A stretch of DNA of 64,000 nucleotides from Thioclava electrotropha (GTDB lineage Bacteria > Pseudomonadota > Alphaproteobacteria > Rhodobacterales > Rhodobacteraceae): the NCBI RefSeq assembly GCF_002085925.2, contig NZ_CP053562.1, forward strand, positions 62,001 through 126,000. The letters are read 5' to 3'. The notes under the pieces were generated by a model. The model was not told where the DNA came from and ran no database searches. It was given only the letters and a program-made list of their open reading frames with translations. Position numbers and translations under genes: made by a program. Position 1 is the stretch's first letter; the number at the start of each line of letters is the position of its first letter. Positions 1 through 8,404 of this stretch are shown here, piece after piece.

Positions 1-907
1 TGCGGGCATAGGCGTGATATTCGCGCGATCCCGCGTAATGCTGTTTGCGTTCCAGCTCTTCATCGACCTTGTCGGCGAGGGGCGAGAGGAACTTCGCATG
101 CAGCAGGCAGCCCGAGACCATCTCGCCGCCGATCGTGTCGTAGACCTGATTCAGGCCACGTGGCAGCAACGCATGGGTCGACGAGATATAGACGTTCCCG
201 CGCTCCCATTTGACGAGCGGAATCTTGTTGAGCGAGGGGGCCTTCTTCGGCGCGTCGGGAAAGAAGATGCGCGCCCGGGGCCCGCCTTGAATCCACAGAT
301 TGTTGGTCTCGGAATTCCGCGAGATCATGTAATTGCCCGCATCGAACCAGCAGGCCAGATCGAACGGATTCTGCCCCTCGCGATAAGGCTGCGCGTCGAT
401 CGGCCCTTTCGGATACATATCCAGCAGCATCGCCGGAAAAGACCGGATGCCATAGGTGTCGAGCCAGTCGGTCAGCGCCTGAATGGGCCGCGTATCGCAG
501 AACGGGTAGACGAAGAACTCGTCCGGATCGAGCGTCAGCGTCCAATGCCCGGTGCCGTATTTGCGCAGCAGCCAGTTCATCCAGTCGATGCCGAAATTCG
601 ACGCCTTGTAGGAGGCGTCCGTGTGCCAGACCGAGCAGTCCTCCTGCTGGGCGAGATACTCGGCGCTGCCATCGTCGCTGCCATTGTCGACAAACAGGAA
701 GTGCCCGACGCCCATCTCGCGGTAGTAGCGCAGGAAATAGGGCAGGCGGATGCGTTCGTTGCGGGCGGTGACGAAGACGAGGATATCCTCGGGGCGGATG
801 TCGCCGGTGCGATCGGAATAGAGAGAGAGTTCGCGGCTTTTGCGGAAAGCCCGAATCTGCCGAATTCTGCGTTTACGGCGCAGCCTGGCGATCTCTCTCA
901 GTCCCAA
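1..907 (-). CDS. Family-2-like glycosyltransferase, C-terminus cut by window edge
   Basis: About 302 codons are present and the 3' end lies beyond base 1. The frame contains VTARNERIRLPYFLRYYREM, then FLFVDNGSDDGSAEYL and LDPDEFFVYP, the nucleotide-sugar and metal-binding pattern of family-2-like glycosyltransferases. It is a clear paralogue of the next gene: both have FPAM.LD.YPKGP, WFDAGNYMI and WIQGGPRAR at matching places. No ATG or GTG lies between an in-frame upstream stop and the conserved domain, so TTG at 907-905 is the likely start, preceded by GGAGAGGGA. It probably transfers a sugar to surface polysaccharide. The acceptor cannot be told from sequence. Confidence 0.82.
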   Translation of the reverse strand, partial: MGLREIARLRRKRRIRQIRAFRKSRELSLYSDRTGDIRPEDILVFVTARNERIRLPYFLRYYREMGVGHFLFVDNGSDDGSAEYLAQQEDCSVWHTDASYKASNFGIDWMNWLLRKYGTGHWTLTLDPDEFFVYPFCDTRPIQALTDWLDTYGIRSFPAMLLDMYPKGPIDAQPYREGQNPFDLACWFDAGNYMISRNSETNNLWIQGGPRARIFFPDAPKKAPSLNKIPLVKWERGNVYISSTHALLPRGLNQVYDTIGGEMVSGCLLHAKFLSPLADKVDEELERKQHYAGSREYHAYAR

Positions 908-1119
908 TACCCGTCCCTCTCCGACGTCGCGGTCATTTCGTGCCGCACTGGTCCCTTGCTACTCGCAGCGTAGTTCTCAAATCGTTAAAGGTCGCCCTGT
1001 TCAAATCGGCAAGTTTTCAACGGCTTATCAATATCTTCCGATACTTACCCGGTTTGCGCGCAGCTGAGAAGGCCATGCCTAACGCTTGCGTCAGCAATGT
1101 TGCCTCCAAGTCAACAAGT

Positions 1120-2142
1120 TCACATCCAGCCGCCGCGCGACATCAGCCCCTGCGCCTCCAGTTGTCGCCAGTCGCCGAGCCGCGTCGAGTGCGGCGTCCA
1201 GAGCTCTGGATCGGCGGCCAGCGCGTCGTAATACTGGTCGAATTCCGCGGGCTGGCCGAAATGCTCGCCGCGCGATTTCTCCTCTTTCGACTTGTCCACG
1301 ATCTCGTCGAGAAACTTCGTGTGCAGCAGCAGCCCCGAAATCGCCTCGCCGCCGTCCGAGTCGTAGGTCTGGTTCAGGTGGCGCGGCAGCAGCGCATGGG
1401 TCGAGTTCAGATAAGCCCACCGCCTGTGCCAGCGCACCAGCGGGATCTTCGACAGGGTCGGCGATTGGCGCGGACTGTCGGGGAAAAACGCCCGCGCCCG
1501 TGGCCCGCCTTGGATCCACAGCGCGTCGGTCTGCGCCTGCTGGGTGATCATGTAATTCCCGGCGTCGAACCAGCTCAGGATCTTGCGCGGATCCTGCCCC
1601 GCCTCGTAGCGCTGCGCGCCAAGCGGCCCTTTCGGGTAGAGGTCGAGCATCATGGCCGGGAAACTGCATTGCTCCGACCGGTCGAGCCAGTCGGTCAGCG
1701 CGGGCAGGGGACGGCTGTCGTGATAGGGGTAGATCAGCAGCTCATCCGCATCGACGGTGAGGCACCAGTGATCGTGGCCGTAGCGCAGCATCAGCCAAGT
1801 CACCCAATCGAGCCCGAAGCGCGACGCCCGGTAGCTGTCCGACGTCTGCCAAAGTGACACGTCGCGCGCCTCCGCCAACAGCGCGGCGGTGTCATCCGTG
1901 CTGCCATTGTCGACGATCAGGAAGTGATCCACGCCGAGCTTGCGGTAATGCTTGAGGAAAAACGGCAGCCGCCGCGCCTCGTTGCGCATCACCGCGAAGG
2001 CGAGGATCGCGCCGGGCTTTATCTTGCCCGTGCGGTTGGTGACGGGGTCGAGCTGGTGCCGTTTGCGCAGGGCGCGCCACAGGAAATGCTTGCGCTTGAG
2101 GCGCAGCCTGTAGCCCTCCCAAAGCTCACGGCGCGACGGCAT
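1120..2142 (-). CDS. Family-2-like glycosyltransferase
   Basis: A 340-residue cytosolic enzyme. After about 45 basic residues comes the nucleotide-binding start AFAVMRNEARRLPFFLKHY, then FLIVDNGSTDDTAALL and the acidic metal motif TVDADELLIYP. The C-terminal half holds WIQGGPRARAFFPD and LLHTKFLDEIVDKSKEEKSRG. The protein is collinear with the truncated paralogue downstream, so the pair looks like a tandem duplication. It follows galE by 25 bases on the same strand, which suggests it uses UDP-glucose or UDP-galactose made by the galU/galE products. That substrate assignment is inference. The start has ATTCTCCTGACC-like sequence on the plus strand, that is GGAGAAT upstream of ATG. Confidence 0.85.
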   Translation of the reverse strand: MPSRRELWEGYRLRLKRKHFLWRALRKRHQLDPVTNRTGKIKPGAILAFAVMRNEARRLPFFLKHYRKLGVDHFLIVDNGSTDDTAALLAEARDVSLWQTSDSYRASRFGLDWVTWLMLRYGHDHWCLTVDADELLIYPYHDSRPLPALTDWLDRSEQCSFPAMMLDLYPKGPLGAQRYEAGQDPRKILSWFDAGNYMITQQAQTDALWIQGGPRARAFFPDSPRQSPTLSKIPLVRWHRRWAYLNSTHALLPRHLNQTYDSDGGEAISGLLLHTKFLDEIVDKSKEEKSRGEHFGQPAEFDQYYDALAADPELWTPHSTRLGDWRQLEAQGLMSRGGWM

Positions 2143-2167
2143 TCATTCTCCTGACCCTACCTCGGGG

Positions 2168-3154
2168 TCAGTATTCATACTCTGCCGCCTGATGCCAACG
2201 CCATGCATCGGAAATCATGGTGGAAAGGTCCGACCGTTTCGGCTGCCAGCCAAGCTCCTCGGTCGCCCGTTTCGAGCCCGACACCAGCGCGGCGGCATCA
2301 CCGGGACGACGGTCGCCTTCGACAATCGGGACGTCTTGATTGGTCACCGCGCGCGAGGCGTCGATCACTTCGCGTACCGAGAACCCGTTGCCCGAGCCAA
2401 GGCAGAAGACCCGCGACGGCTTGCCGTCCTCGAGCCATTTCAGACCCAGAACATGCGCATCGACCAGATCGGAGACATGGACGTAATCGCGAATGCAGGT
2501 GCCGTCGCGCGTCGCGTAATCCGAACCGAACACGGTGAGCGCCGGGCGTTTGCCCGCGATGGCATCCAGCATCAGCGGAATGAGGTGCGTCTCGGGGATG
2601 TGCTGCTCGCCGACCTCAGCATCGGGATCGGCGCCCGCCACGTTGAAATAGCGGAAGATCACCGAGTTCAGCCCGTGGCTCGCGCCGAAATCGCGCAGCA
2701 TGTCTTCGATGGCCCGCTTCGAGCCGCCATAGGCATTGATCGGGCGCTGTTCGGTGTCTTCGTTCAGCACCACCCCGTCCTGATCGCCATAGGTCGCGCA
2801 GGTCGAGGAGAAGACGAAGTTGCGGCAGCCTGCTTCGACGGCCGCCTCAATCAGGTTCAGCGCGCAATTCACGTTGGTGCGCCAGTATTTCGACGGGTTC
2901 TGCATCGACTCGCCTACAAGGCTCAGCGCCGCGAAATGCATCACCGCGATGGGCTGATATTTCGCGAAGACCTCGTCGAGGCGGGCACGATCGGCAAGAT
3001 CGCCCTCCTCGGCCGGGCCGAACTTCACCGCCTCTTTCCAGCCGGTGGAGAAATTGTCGAAGCAGACCGGGACATAGCCCGCCGCGGCCAGCGCTTTGCA
3101 GGCGTGCGAGCCGATATAGCCCGCACCACCTGTTACCAACACATGTTGCTGCAT
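2168..3154 (-). CDS. galE: UDP-glucose 4-epimerase
   Basis: 328 residues, the usual length for GalE. It interconverts UDP-glucose and UDP-galactose with tightly bound NAD in the cytosol. The N-terminal Rossmann motif is VTGGAGYIGSH, FDNFSTGW follows, the catalytic YxxxK appears as YGGSK near residue 143, and SSTCATYG holds the catalytic serine/threonine region. The start lies 3 bases after the galU stop, so both are surely on one transcript. Product sugars would feed the two downstream glycosyltransferases. Nothing is unusual in the sequence. Confidence 0.95.
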   Translation of the reverse strand: MQQHVLVTGGAGYIGSHACKALAAAGYVPVCFDNFSTGWKEAVKFGPAEEGDLADRARLDEVFAKYQPIAVMHFAALSLVGESMQNPSKYWRTNVNCALNLIEAAVEAGCRNFVFSSTCATYGDQDGVVLNEDTEQRPINAYGGSKRAIEDMLRDFGASHGLNSVIFRYFNVAGADPDAEVGEQHIPETHLIPLMLDAIAGKRPALTVFGSDYATRDGTCIRDYVHVSDLVDAHVLGLKWLEDGKPSRVFCLGSGNGFSVREVIDASRAVTNQDVPIVEGDRRPGDAAALVSGSKRATEELGWQPKRSDLSTMISDAWRWHQAAEYEY

Positions 3155-3157
3155 CGC

Positions 3158-4051
3158 TTACTCAGCCGCCTGCCGCATCGCGGAAAGATCGGAGAGATAC
3201 TCGCCGAACTCGTCCTTCAGATCGGGACGCTGGAGGCCGAAAGCCACCGTCGCCTGCAGGAAGCCTGCTTTCGAGCCGCAATCGTAACGCTGACCGTCGA
3301 AGCGATAGCCATAGACCGAGTTGCCGCCATGGATTTCCTGCGCGATCGCGTCGGTCAGCTGAATCTCACCGCCAGCACCCGCCTTGCGCGCATCGAGGTT
3401 CCACATGATGCGCGGAGTGAGGATGTAGCGCCCGATCACCGCGAGGTTCGAGGGGGCATCCTCGGGCTTGGGCTTTTCGACCATGCCGTTGACCTGCAGG
3501 CGCGGGCCGTCGCCCGGGGCGACATCCAGAACCCCGTAGGACGCGGTCTTGTCGGCGGGCACTTCCATCGCCGCGACATAGTTCCCGCCGGTCTCGTTAT
3601 AGGCTTCCATCATCTGCTGCAGACAGGGCTTGTCGGCGGCGATGACGTCATCGGTCAGGATCACGGCGAAGGCCTCGTCATGCACCAGACGACGCGCACA
3701 CCAGACTGCGTGGCCCAGACCCAGCGGCTGGTTCTGACGGACATAGGCGATCGCGCCGCTGTCCATATTTGTCTGCTGCAGCTCGTCGAGGATTTCGGTC
3801 TTGCCCTTCTGCGCCAATGCGCTTTCCAGTTCGGGGGCGTTGTCGAAATAATCCTCAAGTGCCGATTTGCCGCGCGAGGTGACGAAGATGAACTCCTCGA
3901 TACCGGCCGCACGCGCCTCGTCAATGGCGTATTGGATAAGCGGGCGGTCCACCAACGTGAGGATCTCTTTCGGGATCGACTTCGTCGCGGGGAGGAAGCG
4001 GGTTCCGAGGCCGGCCACCGGGAAGATCGCCTTCGTCACCTTGCTTTTCAT
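3158..4051 (-). CDS. galU: UTP-glucose-1-phosphate uridylyltransferase
   Basis: 297 residues. It makes UDP-glucose from UTP and glucose-1-phosphate. The signature FPVAGLGTRFLPATKSIPKE sits at residues 10-29, and the downstream VEKPKPEDAPSNLAVIGRYI segment is typical of GalU. ATG at 4051 is preceded by AGGTGA. First gene of the galU-galE-glycosyltransferase run; its promoter should lie in 4052-4245, where TATAGG is seen close upstream. The 194-base gap to kdsB holds no other gene that I can see. Confidence 0.95.
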   Translation of the reverse strand: MKSKVTKAIFPVAGLGTRFLPATKSIPKEILTLVDRPLIQYAIDEARAAGIEEFIFVTSRGKSALEDYFDNAPELESALAQKGKTEILDELQQTNMDSGAIAYVRQNQPLGLGHAVWCARRLVHDEAFAVILTDDVIAADKPCLQQMMEAYNETGGNYVAAMEVPADKTASYGVLDVAPGDGPRLQVNGMVEKPKPEDAPSNLAVIGRYILTPRIMWNLDARKAGAGGEIQLTDAIAQEIHGGNSVYGYRFDGQRYDCGSKAGFLQATVAFGLQRPDLKDEFGEYLSDLSAMRQAAE

Positions 4052-4245
4052 TCGTCACCTATAGGGTTGCTACGATTAAATCGTCAGGAGTTGGTTTATT
4101 GTGTCCCCAAAGCCGTGATCCAACAAGGGACCGGTTCTGGCGTTGAGCACTCCCGTGGGAAGAAATGCTGCAAATGCGAAAATTGTTTCGTGCAATGCCG
4201 TGAAAAACCGCATTTTTAGTGCGATAGGCGATAAATTGCGTGCGT

Positions 4246-5046
4246 TCAGGGAAGCTGCATCTGCAGCATCATGGATTCGATCCGGGCCACATCTGACGGA
4301 TTGTTGAGTTCCCAGAACTGCCGTCCGCGCGACTCGACCTCTGTGCAGAGCACCGCGCGACCGTTCTCCAGAAAGCGCAGCTGCTCCAGACCTTCGAGGG
4401 TCTCCAGAGGCCCGATCGGCCAGCTCGCATAGGCCGCCAGCGTGTCAGGCCGGTAGGCATAGACGCCCACATGGTGGAACACCGGCGTGGAGGCTTCGTC
4501 CGCGTAAGTCTCGGAGGTGAAGGGAATAACCTCTTTCGAGAAATAGAGCCCGCGATTACCGGCACCGAACACCGCCGTCGTGCCGCCGACGCGACCGTTC
4601 TGGCGATCTTCCAGCAGGCTGTTGAGCGTCGCGCCTTCGCAGCGCAGCACCGGAGTCGCAAGCTCGGCCCAGTCATTAGCGCGCAGGCCCGCCACGAGGT
4701 CTTCGATGAACCACGCGGGCGTAAGCGGCGCGTCGCCCTGAAGGTTCACGACGATGTCGAAACCGACGCCAAGGGTCGCCGCCGCTTCCGCGCAGCGCTC
4801 GGTCCCGTTGCGGCAGCTCTCGGAGGTCATCACCACCTCGGCGCCGAAGGCTTCGCAGGCCTCGCGAATGCGGTCGTCATCTGTGGCCACCACAACCCGG
4901 TCGACGCCGCCGACCTGCGAAGCCGCCTCCCAGCTACGCTGGATCAGGGTCTTTTTCTCGCCCGTGGCGCCGGTCAGTTCGACCAGCGGTTTGCCGGGAT
5001 AGCGGCTCGACGCGTAGCGCGCCGGGATGACGATCAGGACCGACAT
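4246..5046 (-). CDS. kdsB: 3-deoxy-manno-octulosonate cytidylyltransferase
   Basis: 266 residues. It activates KDO as CMP-KDO for lipopolysaccharide inner core synthesis, feeding KDO transferase (waaA at the far end of this window). The N-terminus VIPARYASSRYPGKPLVEL is the KdsB nucleotide-binding signature. Other conserved parts are VVVATDDDRI, MTSESCRNGTER and VNLQGDAP. The ATG shares one base with the cysQ stop (TAATG), so translation is probably coupled to cysQ. Slightly longer than the common 245-255 residues, with small insertions (for example TGATGEKKT). Confidence 0.94.
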   Translation of the reverse strand: MSVLIVIPARYASSRYPGKPLVELTGATGEKKTLIQRSWEAASQVGGVDRVVVATDDDRIREACEAFGAEVVMTSESCRNGTERCAEAAATLGVGFDIVVNLQGDAPLTPAWFIEDLVAGLRANDWAELATPVLRCEGATLNSLLEDRQNGRVGGTTAVFGAGNRGLYFSKEVIPFTSETYADEASTPVFHHVGVYAYRPDTLAAYASWPIGPLETLEGLEQLRFLENGRAVLCTEVESRGRQFWELNNPSDVARIESMMLQMQLP

Positions 5047-5840
5047 TACTTCACCAAGAGAACGCCGGGGGCATAGGCGATGAAGAACGGGTTCTCGAAG
5101 CCCGGCTTGCCATAGGTGAAGGGCGCGTGATCGTCGAAGCGGATCATCTCGCCGCCCGCGCCACGCAGAACCGCGTCACCGGCCGCCGTGTCCCATTCCA
5201 TCGTGCGACCGAGGCGCGGATAGAGATCGGCCTCGCCCGTCGCGACAAGGCAGAATTTCAGCGACGACCCGGCCGAGGCCATGTCCTTCACTGCGTATTT
5301 GCCAATGTAATCGTCGGTCGCCTGATCGCGGTGCGATTTCGACGCGACCACCATCAGGCCGCGATTGTCGGGCATCGAAACGGTGATCGGATGCTGCTTG
5401 CCGGGGCGTTCCTTGTCGAAGGGGCCGTCCTCTTCGACCGCACGGCCCTCGGCCAGCGTGTAGAACAGACGTCCCTTGGCGGGGGCGTAGACCACGCCGC
5501 GCACGGGCTTGCCGTTCTCGACATAGGCGATGTTCACCGTGAAATCGCCGCGGCGCTTGACGAATTCCTTCGTGCCATCGAGCGGATCGACGATCAGGAA
5601 GGTCGATACCTCCTGCGAATGGCTCGCGGCCTGCTCTTCGGTGACGAGCGGCATATCGGGGAATTCGGCGCGCAGCCCCGCGGAAATCAGCGCGTCGGCG
5701 GCCTCGTCGGCCTCGGTCACCGGCGAGTTATCCGACTTCGACTTCACCTCGAAATCGGGCGAGTCGTAGATCTCCATGATCTTGTCGCCTGCTTCGAGCG
5801 CCAGCCGCCGCATCACTCGCATCAGATGTTCGAAATCCAT
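5046..5840 (-). CDS. cysQ: 3'(2'),5'-bisphosphate nucleotidase, inositol monophosphatase family
   Basis: 264 residues from the ATG at 5840, chosen over an upstream ATG at 5873 because GGGAGAGGCGTGACG precedes it at the right distance. The enzyme hydrolyses 3'-phosphoadenosine 5'-phosphate to AMP and phosphate. Metal-binding motifs are VTEADEAAD, LVTEEQ, IVDPLDGTKEF and, near the C-terminus, MEWDTAAGDAVLRGAGGEM. It is translationally coupled to kdsB. A sugar-bisphosphate role cannot be excluded, as family members differ in substrate and it sits with envelope genes. Confidence 0.9.
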   Translation of the reverse strand: MDFEHLMRVMRRLALEAGDKIMEIYDSPDFEVKSKSDNSPVTEADEAADALISAGLRAEFPDMPLVTEEQAASHSQEVSTFLIVDPLDGTKEFVKRRGDFTVNIAYVENGKPVRGVVYAPAKGRLFYTLAEGRAVEEDGPFDKERPGKQHPITVSMPDNRGLMVVASKSHRDQATDDYIGKYAVKDMASAGSSLKFCLVATGEADLYPRLGRTMEWDTAAGDAVLRGAGGEMIRFDDHAPFTYGKPGFENPFFIAYAPGVLLVK

Positions 5841-5971
5841 CGTCACGCCTCTCCCGGCCTTGTTAAGGCCCAATTGCTATGCTCCAACTCCCCCCTTATG
5901 ATGCGGCGATAAGGGTTGAGCAAGCAATCCGACCTAGCTTGGGCCGCAACGACGCCCGAATCGGCAGGGAC

Positions 5972-6793
5972 ATGTTCAGACCAGAGACGAAATCGACCAA
6001 GCTCGGCACGACCTTCAGCCTGCTGGAGCTGATCTATCACGCCACCGTGCGCAATCTGCGCAAGAACCACGGGAACGCGCTGATCGGTCTGCTGCTGAAC
6101 ATGTTTCAGACGATGCTTTTGGTCATCTCTTTCTACATCATGTTCAGCGTGCTCGGGATGCGGTCGAGCTCGGTGCGGGGCGATTTCCTGCTCTACATCA
6201 TGACGGGTATCTTTCTCTATATGACCCACACCAAGACCCTCGGCGCGGTCTTCGGGTCGGAAGGGCCCACTTCGGCGATGATGAAACACGCGCCGATGAC
6301 CACGGCGATATCGATCGCGTCGGCGGCGCTGAGCGCGCTTTATATTCAGGTGCTGTCGATGGTGACGGTGCTCTACATCTACCACGCGGCCTTCAAACCG
6401 ATCGAGATCTACGACTGGGTCGGCGCGTTCGCGATGGTGCTGCTGGCTTGGTTTACGGGGCTCGCGGTCGGTGTCGTGCTGCTTGCGGCGAAGCCCTGGG
6501 CGCCCGAAGTAGTAAGCGTGATCCAGCAGGTCTATACCCGCGCCAACATGATCGCCTCGGGCAAGATGTTCCTCGCCAACAATCTGCCGCACAAGATGCT
6601 GATCCTGTTCAACTGGAACCCGCTGTTTCACACGATCGATCAGGCGCGGGGCTACACCTTCATCAACTACAATCCGCATTTCTCGAACTGGGAATACCCG
6701 CTCTATGTCGGGCTTGCGATCCTGATGATCGGCCTTCTGGGCGAGTTCTACACGCGGCAATACGCGTCGCTTAGCTGGGGTGCGCGGCGCTAA
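5972..6793 (+). CDS. ABC-2 type polysaccharide export permease, KpsM-like
   Basis: 273 residues from ATG 5972, preceded by GGCAGGGAC; a longer in-frame extension upstream lacks membrane or family features. About six hydrophobic helices are visible, the first at FLLNMFQTMLLVISFYIMF-like residues 40-65 and the last at LYVGLAILMIGLLGEFY. This pattern and length match the membrane partner of KpsMT/Wzm-Wzt exporters of capsule or O-antigen. No ATPase subunit gene is adjacent, so it must pair with one elsewhere. It is divergent from cysQ-kdsB, and that neighbourhood supports a surface polysaccharide role. Confidence 0.8.
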   Translation: MFRPETKSTKLGTTFSLLELIYHATVRNLRKNHGNALIGLLLNMFQTMLLVISFYIMFSVLGMRSSSVRGDFLLYIMTGIFLYMTHTKTLGAVFGSEGPTSAMMKHAPMTTAISIASAALSALYIQVLSMVTVLYIYHAAFKPIEIYDWVGAFAMVLLAWFTGLAVGVVLLAAKPWAPEVVSVIQQVYTRANMIASGKMFLANNLPHKMLILFNWNPLFHTIDQARGYTFINYNPHFSNWEYPLYVGLAILMIGLLGEFYTRQYASLSWGARR

Positions 6794-6822
6794 AAGGCAG
6801 GCGGTGCTTGCGCCGCCGCCTT
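6792..6822 (-). terminator. Intrinsic terminator of the LacI-family gene
   Basis: Stem AAGGC-A-GGCGG pairs with CCGCC-GCCTT around an 8-base loop (6794-6822). On the minus strand it is followed by TTTTA. It lies 5 bases after the repressor stop and also just after the convergent permease stop. Confidence 0.6.
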
Positions 6823-6826
6823 CGGA

Positions 6827-7855
6827 TCAACGTTTGCGGATCGTGTCGCCCGGATCGAGGGTCGGCTCCAGCTCGATCACTTCGCCGCCGATCATCCCGC
6901 TTTGCGAGCGCCCCGAAATGATCTGCGCCGCCTTGCGACCGATTTCAGCCCGGCAGGCATTCATCGTGGCGAGTCGCACCGACAGCCCGTCGAGCAGTTC
7001 CAGCCCGTTGAACCCGGCCAGACCCATCTTGTTCGGCACGTCGATGCCGTTATCGAGGCACCAGAGCAGACCGCCCGCGCCGATCATGTCGTTGGAGTAA
7101 TAGAGGAAATCGAGATCGGGCGAGCGCTTGAGCATCGTCTCCGTCATCTCGCGCCCTTTCGCGAGCGCAGAACCGCCCGCGTAGAACTCGGTGTCCGCCA
7201 GTTCGATCCCCGCCTTGGCGAGCCCTTCCTTGAACCCTTCGAGCCGTTTGCGCGCCCGATGATCCTCGGGCATTTTCGTGCCGAGGAACCCGATCTTGCG
7301 ATAGCCTGCGGCGATGATCGCCTCGGCCATATGCAGCCCGGCGCGGCGATGCGAAATACCCACGACCGAGTCGATCCCCTCGCCATCGACATCCATGATC
7401 TCGACCACCGGAATGCCCGCATTCTGCAGCATCGCGCGCGAGGCGGGCGTGTGTTCGACCCCCGCGATAATCACCCCCGAGGGGCGCCACGAGAGCATCT
7501 CATACAGAACCTGCTCTTCCTTCTCGGGCGAGTAATTCGTCACCCCGACGACCGGTTGCAGCCCGGTATCTTCGAGCTCGTCGGACACGCTCGACAGCAC
7601 TTTCGGAAAGACGAGGTTCGACAGCGACGGGATGATCACGGCCACGAGGTTCACCCGCTGCGAGGCCAGCGCGCCCGCGATCTTGTTGGGCACATAGCCA
7701 AGCGCTTTCGCGGCTTGCAGGACTTTTTCCCGTGTCGCATCAGAGACATCGCCGCGATTGCGCAGCACGCGGCTGACGGTCATCTCCGAGACTCCAGAGG
7801 CTTCGGAGACATCGCGCAGGGTCAAAGGACGGCGGGTTTCGATAGGGCGAGACAA
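6827..7855 (-). CDS. LacI-family transcriptional repressor, GntR (gluconate)-like
   Basis: 342 residues. The N-terminal helix-turn-helix reads TLRDVSEASGVSEMTVSRVL, followed by the hinge region LGYVPNKIAGALASQRVNLV and a periplasmic-binding-protein-like ligand domain to the end. The ligand domain (for example IIPSLSNLVFPKVLSSVSDE and GYRKIGFLGTKMP) resembles the gluconate repressor branch of the family. No sugar transport or kinase gene is adjacent, so the regulon is elsewhere or limited to autoregulation. Two candidate operators lie upstream. The ligand assignment is a family-level guess. Confidence 0.85.
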   Translation of the reverse strand: MSRPIETRRPLTLRDVSEASGVSEMTVSRVLRNRGDVSDATREKVLQAAKALGYVPNKIAGALASQRVNLVAVIIPSLSNLVFPKVLSSVSDELEDTGLQPVVGVTNYSPEKEEQVLYEMLSWRPSGVIIAGVEHTPASRAMLQNAGIPVVEIMDVDGEGIDSVVGISHRRAGLHMAEAIIAAGYRKIGFLGTKMPEDHRARKRLEGFKEGLAKAGIELADTEFYAGGSALAKGREMTETMLKRSPDLDFLYYSNDMIGAGGLLWCLDNGIDVPNKMGLAGFNGLELLDGLSVRLATMNACRAEIGRKAAQIISGRSQSGMIGGEVIELEPTLDPGDTIRKR

Positions 7856-7880
7856 GGGCGGTTCCTCAAGGTTCTCCTCT

Positions 7881-7944
7881 TGTTAGCGCCAAACATTTCC
7901 CTTGCGCAAGCGAATGATGCCAAGTATGTTAGCGTTAACGGTTA
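7881..7944. promoter_or_regulatory. Two candidate LacI-family operators upstream of the repressor
   Basis: TGTTAGCG occurs twice, at 7881-7888 and 7927-7934, 46 bases apart. The first continues as TGTTAGCGCCAAACA, an imperfect palindrome. The second overlaps CGTTAACG (7933-7940), a perfect 8-bp palindrome. LacI-family proteins bind dyads with a central CG, and this spacing would allow two tetramer contacts. The sites lie 26-90 bases before the repressor start, so autoregulation is plausible. The rest of 7856-8183 (328 bases) shows no convincing gene. Confidence 0.5.
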
Positions 7945-8183
7945 TAGGGTCGGATAATCTCCGCCCGATACCTGGAACGACCCGCGCCGGTGTCGGATTC
8001 GTCACGGCGAGGGATGCGAAAGGGGGCGCAGTGGGCCAATTTGCGCTCCCTTTTCTTTCTTTCCCCTGAAATCCTGAAATTTCTGCACGACCCGCATGCA
8101 TAGGAATATGCGCGCGGTTTTCTGTTGCAGCGCAGCGATGGACTTGCACCACAAGCTCTTTGGCGGCATCAAAGGCGCAGCGC

Positions 8184-8260
8184 GGTCCCGTGGCTCAACT
8201 GGATAGAGCAGCCCCCTCCTAAGGGGCAGGTTGCAGGTTCGAATCCTGCCGGGATCGCCA
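8184..8260 (+). tRNA. tRNA-Arg, anticodon CCT
   Basis: 77 bases with encoded CCA. Acceptor GGTCCCG pairs with CGGGATC (one G-T). The D arm is GCTC/GAGC, the anticodon stem GCCCC/GGGGC has loop CTCCTAA (anticodon CCT, reading AGG), and the T arm is GCAGG/CCTGC with loop TTCGAAT. Its last 16 bases plus three following bases are repeated at 9478-9496, marking it as an integration target. Its own terminator now appears to be displaced (see 9506-9530). Confidence 0.96.
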
Positions 8261-8263
8261 AGC
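8245..8263 (+). repeat. Candidate attL: 3' end of tRNA-Arg
   Basis: CCTGCCGGGATCGCCAAGC. It recurs at 9478-9496 with a single C-to-T change. The repeat covers the tRNA 3' end, the usual crossover region of tyrosine-recombinase elements. Confidence 0.72.
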
Positions 8264-8404
8264 TTCCAAACTCATGTACTGAATAGTCCAGCCCATCGTC
8301 TACGTGTTGCATCCGAAATCAGCTTAGCGCAAACCGACTAGAAAACGAGGAGGCGCTTTGGTATTCCAGAGCTCACTGGTTCCCGCTCTGATGCGGAGAG
8401 AAAA

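Noticed and set aside
2192..4219. A 675-codon plus-strand frame across galE and galU
   Set aside because: Shadow of two well-defined genes on the other strand.
7883..8152. An 89-codon minus-strand frame upstream of the LacI-family gene
   Set aside because: It covers the candidate operators, has no ribosome site and has no recognisable product.
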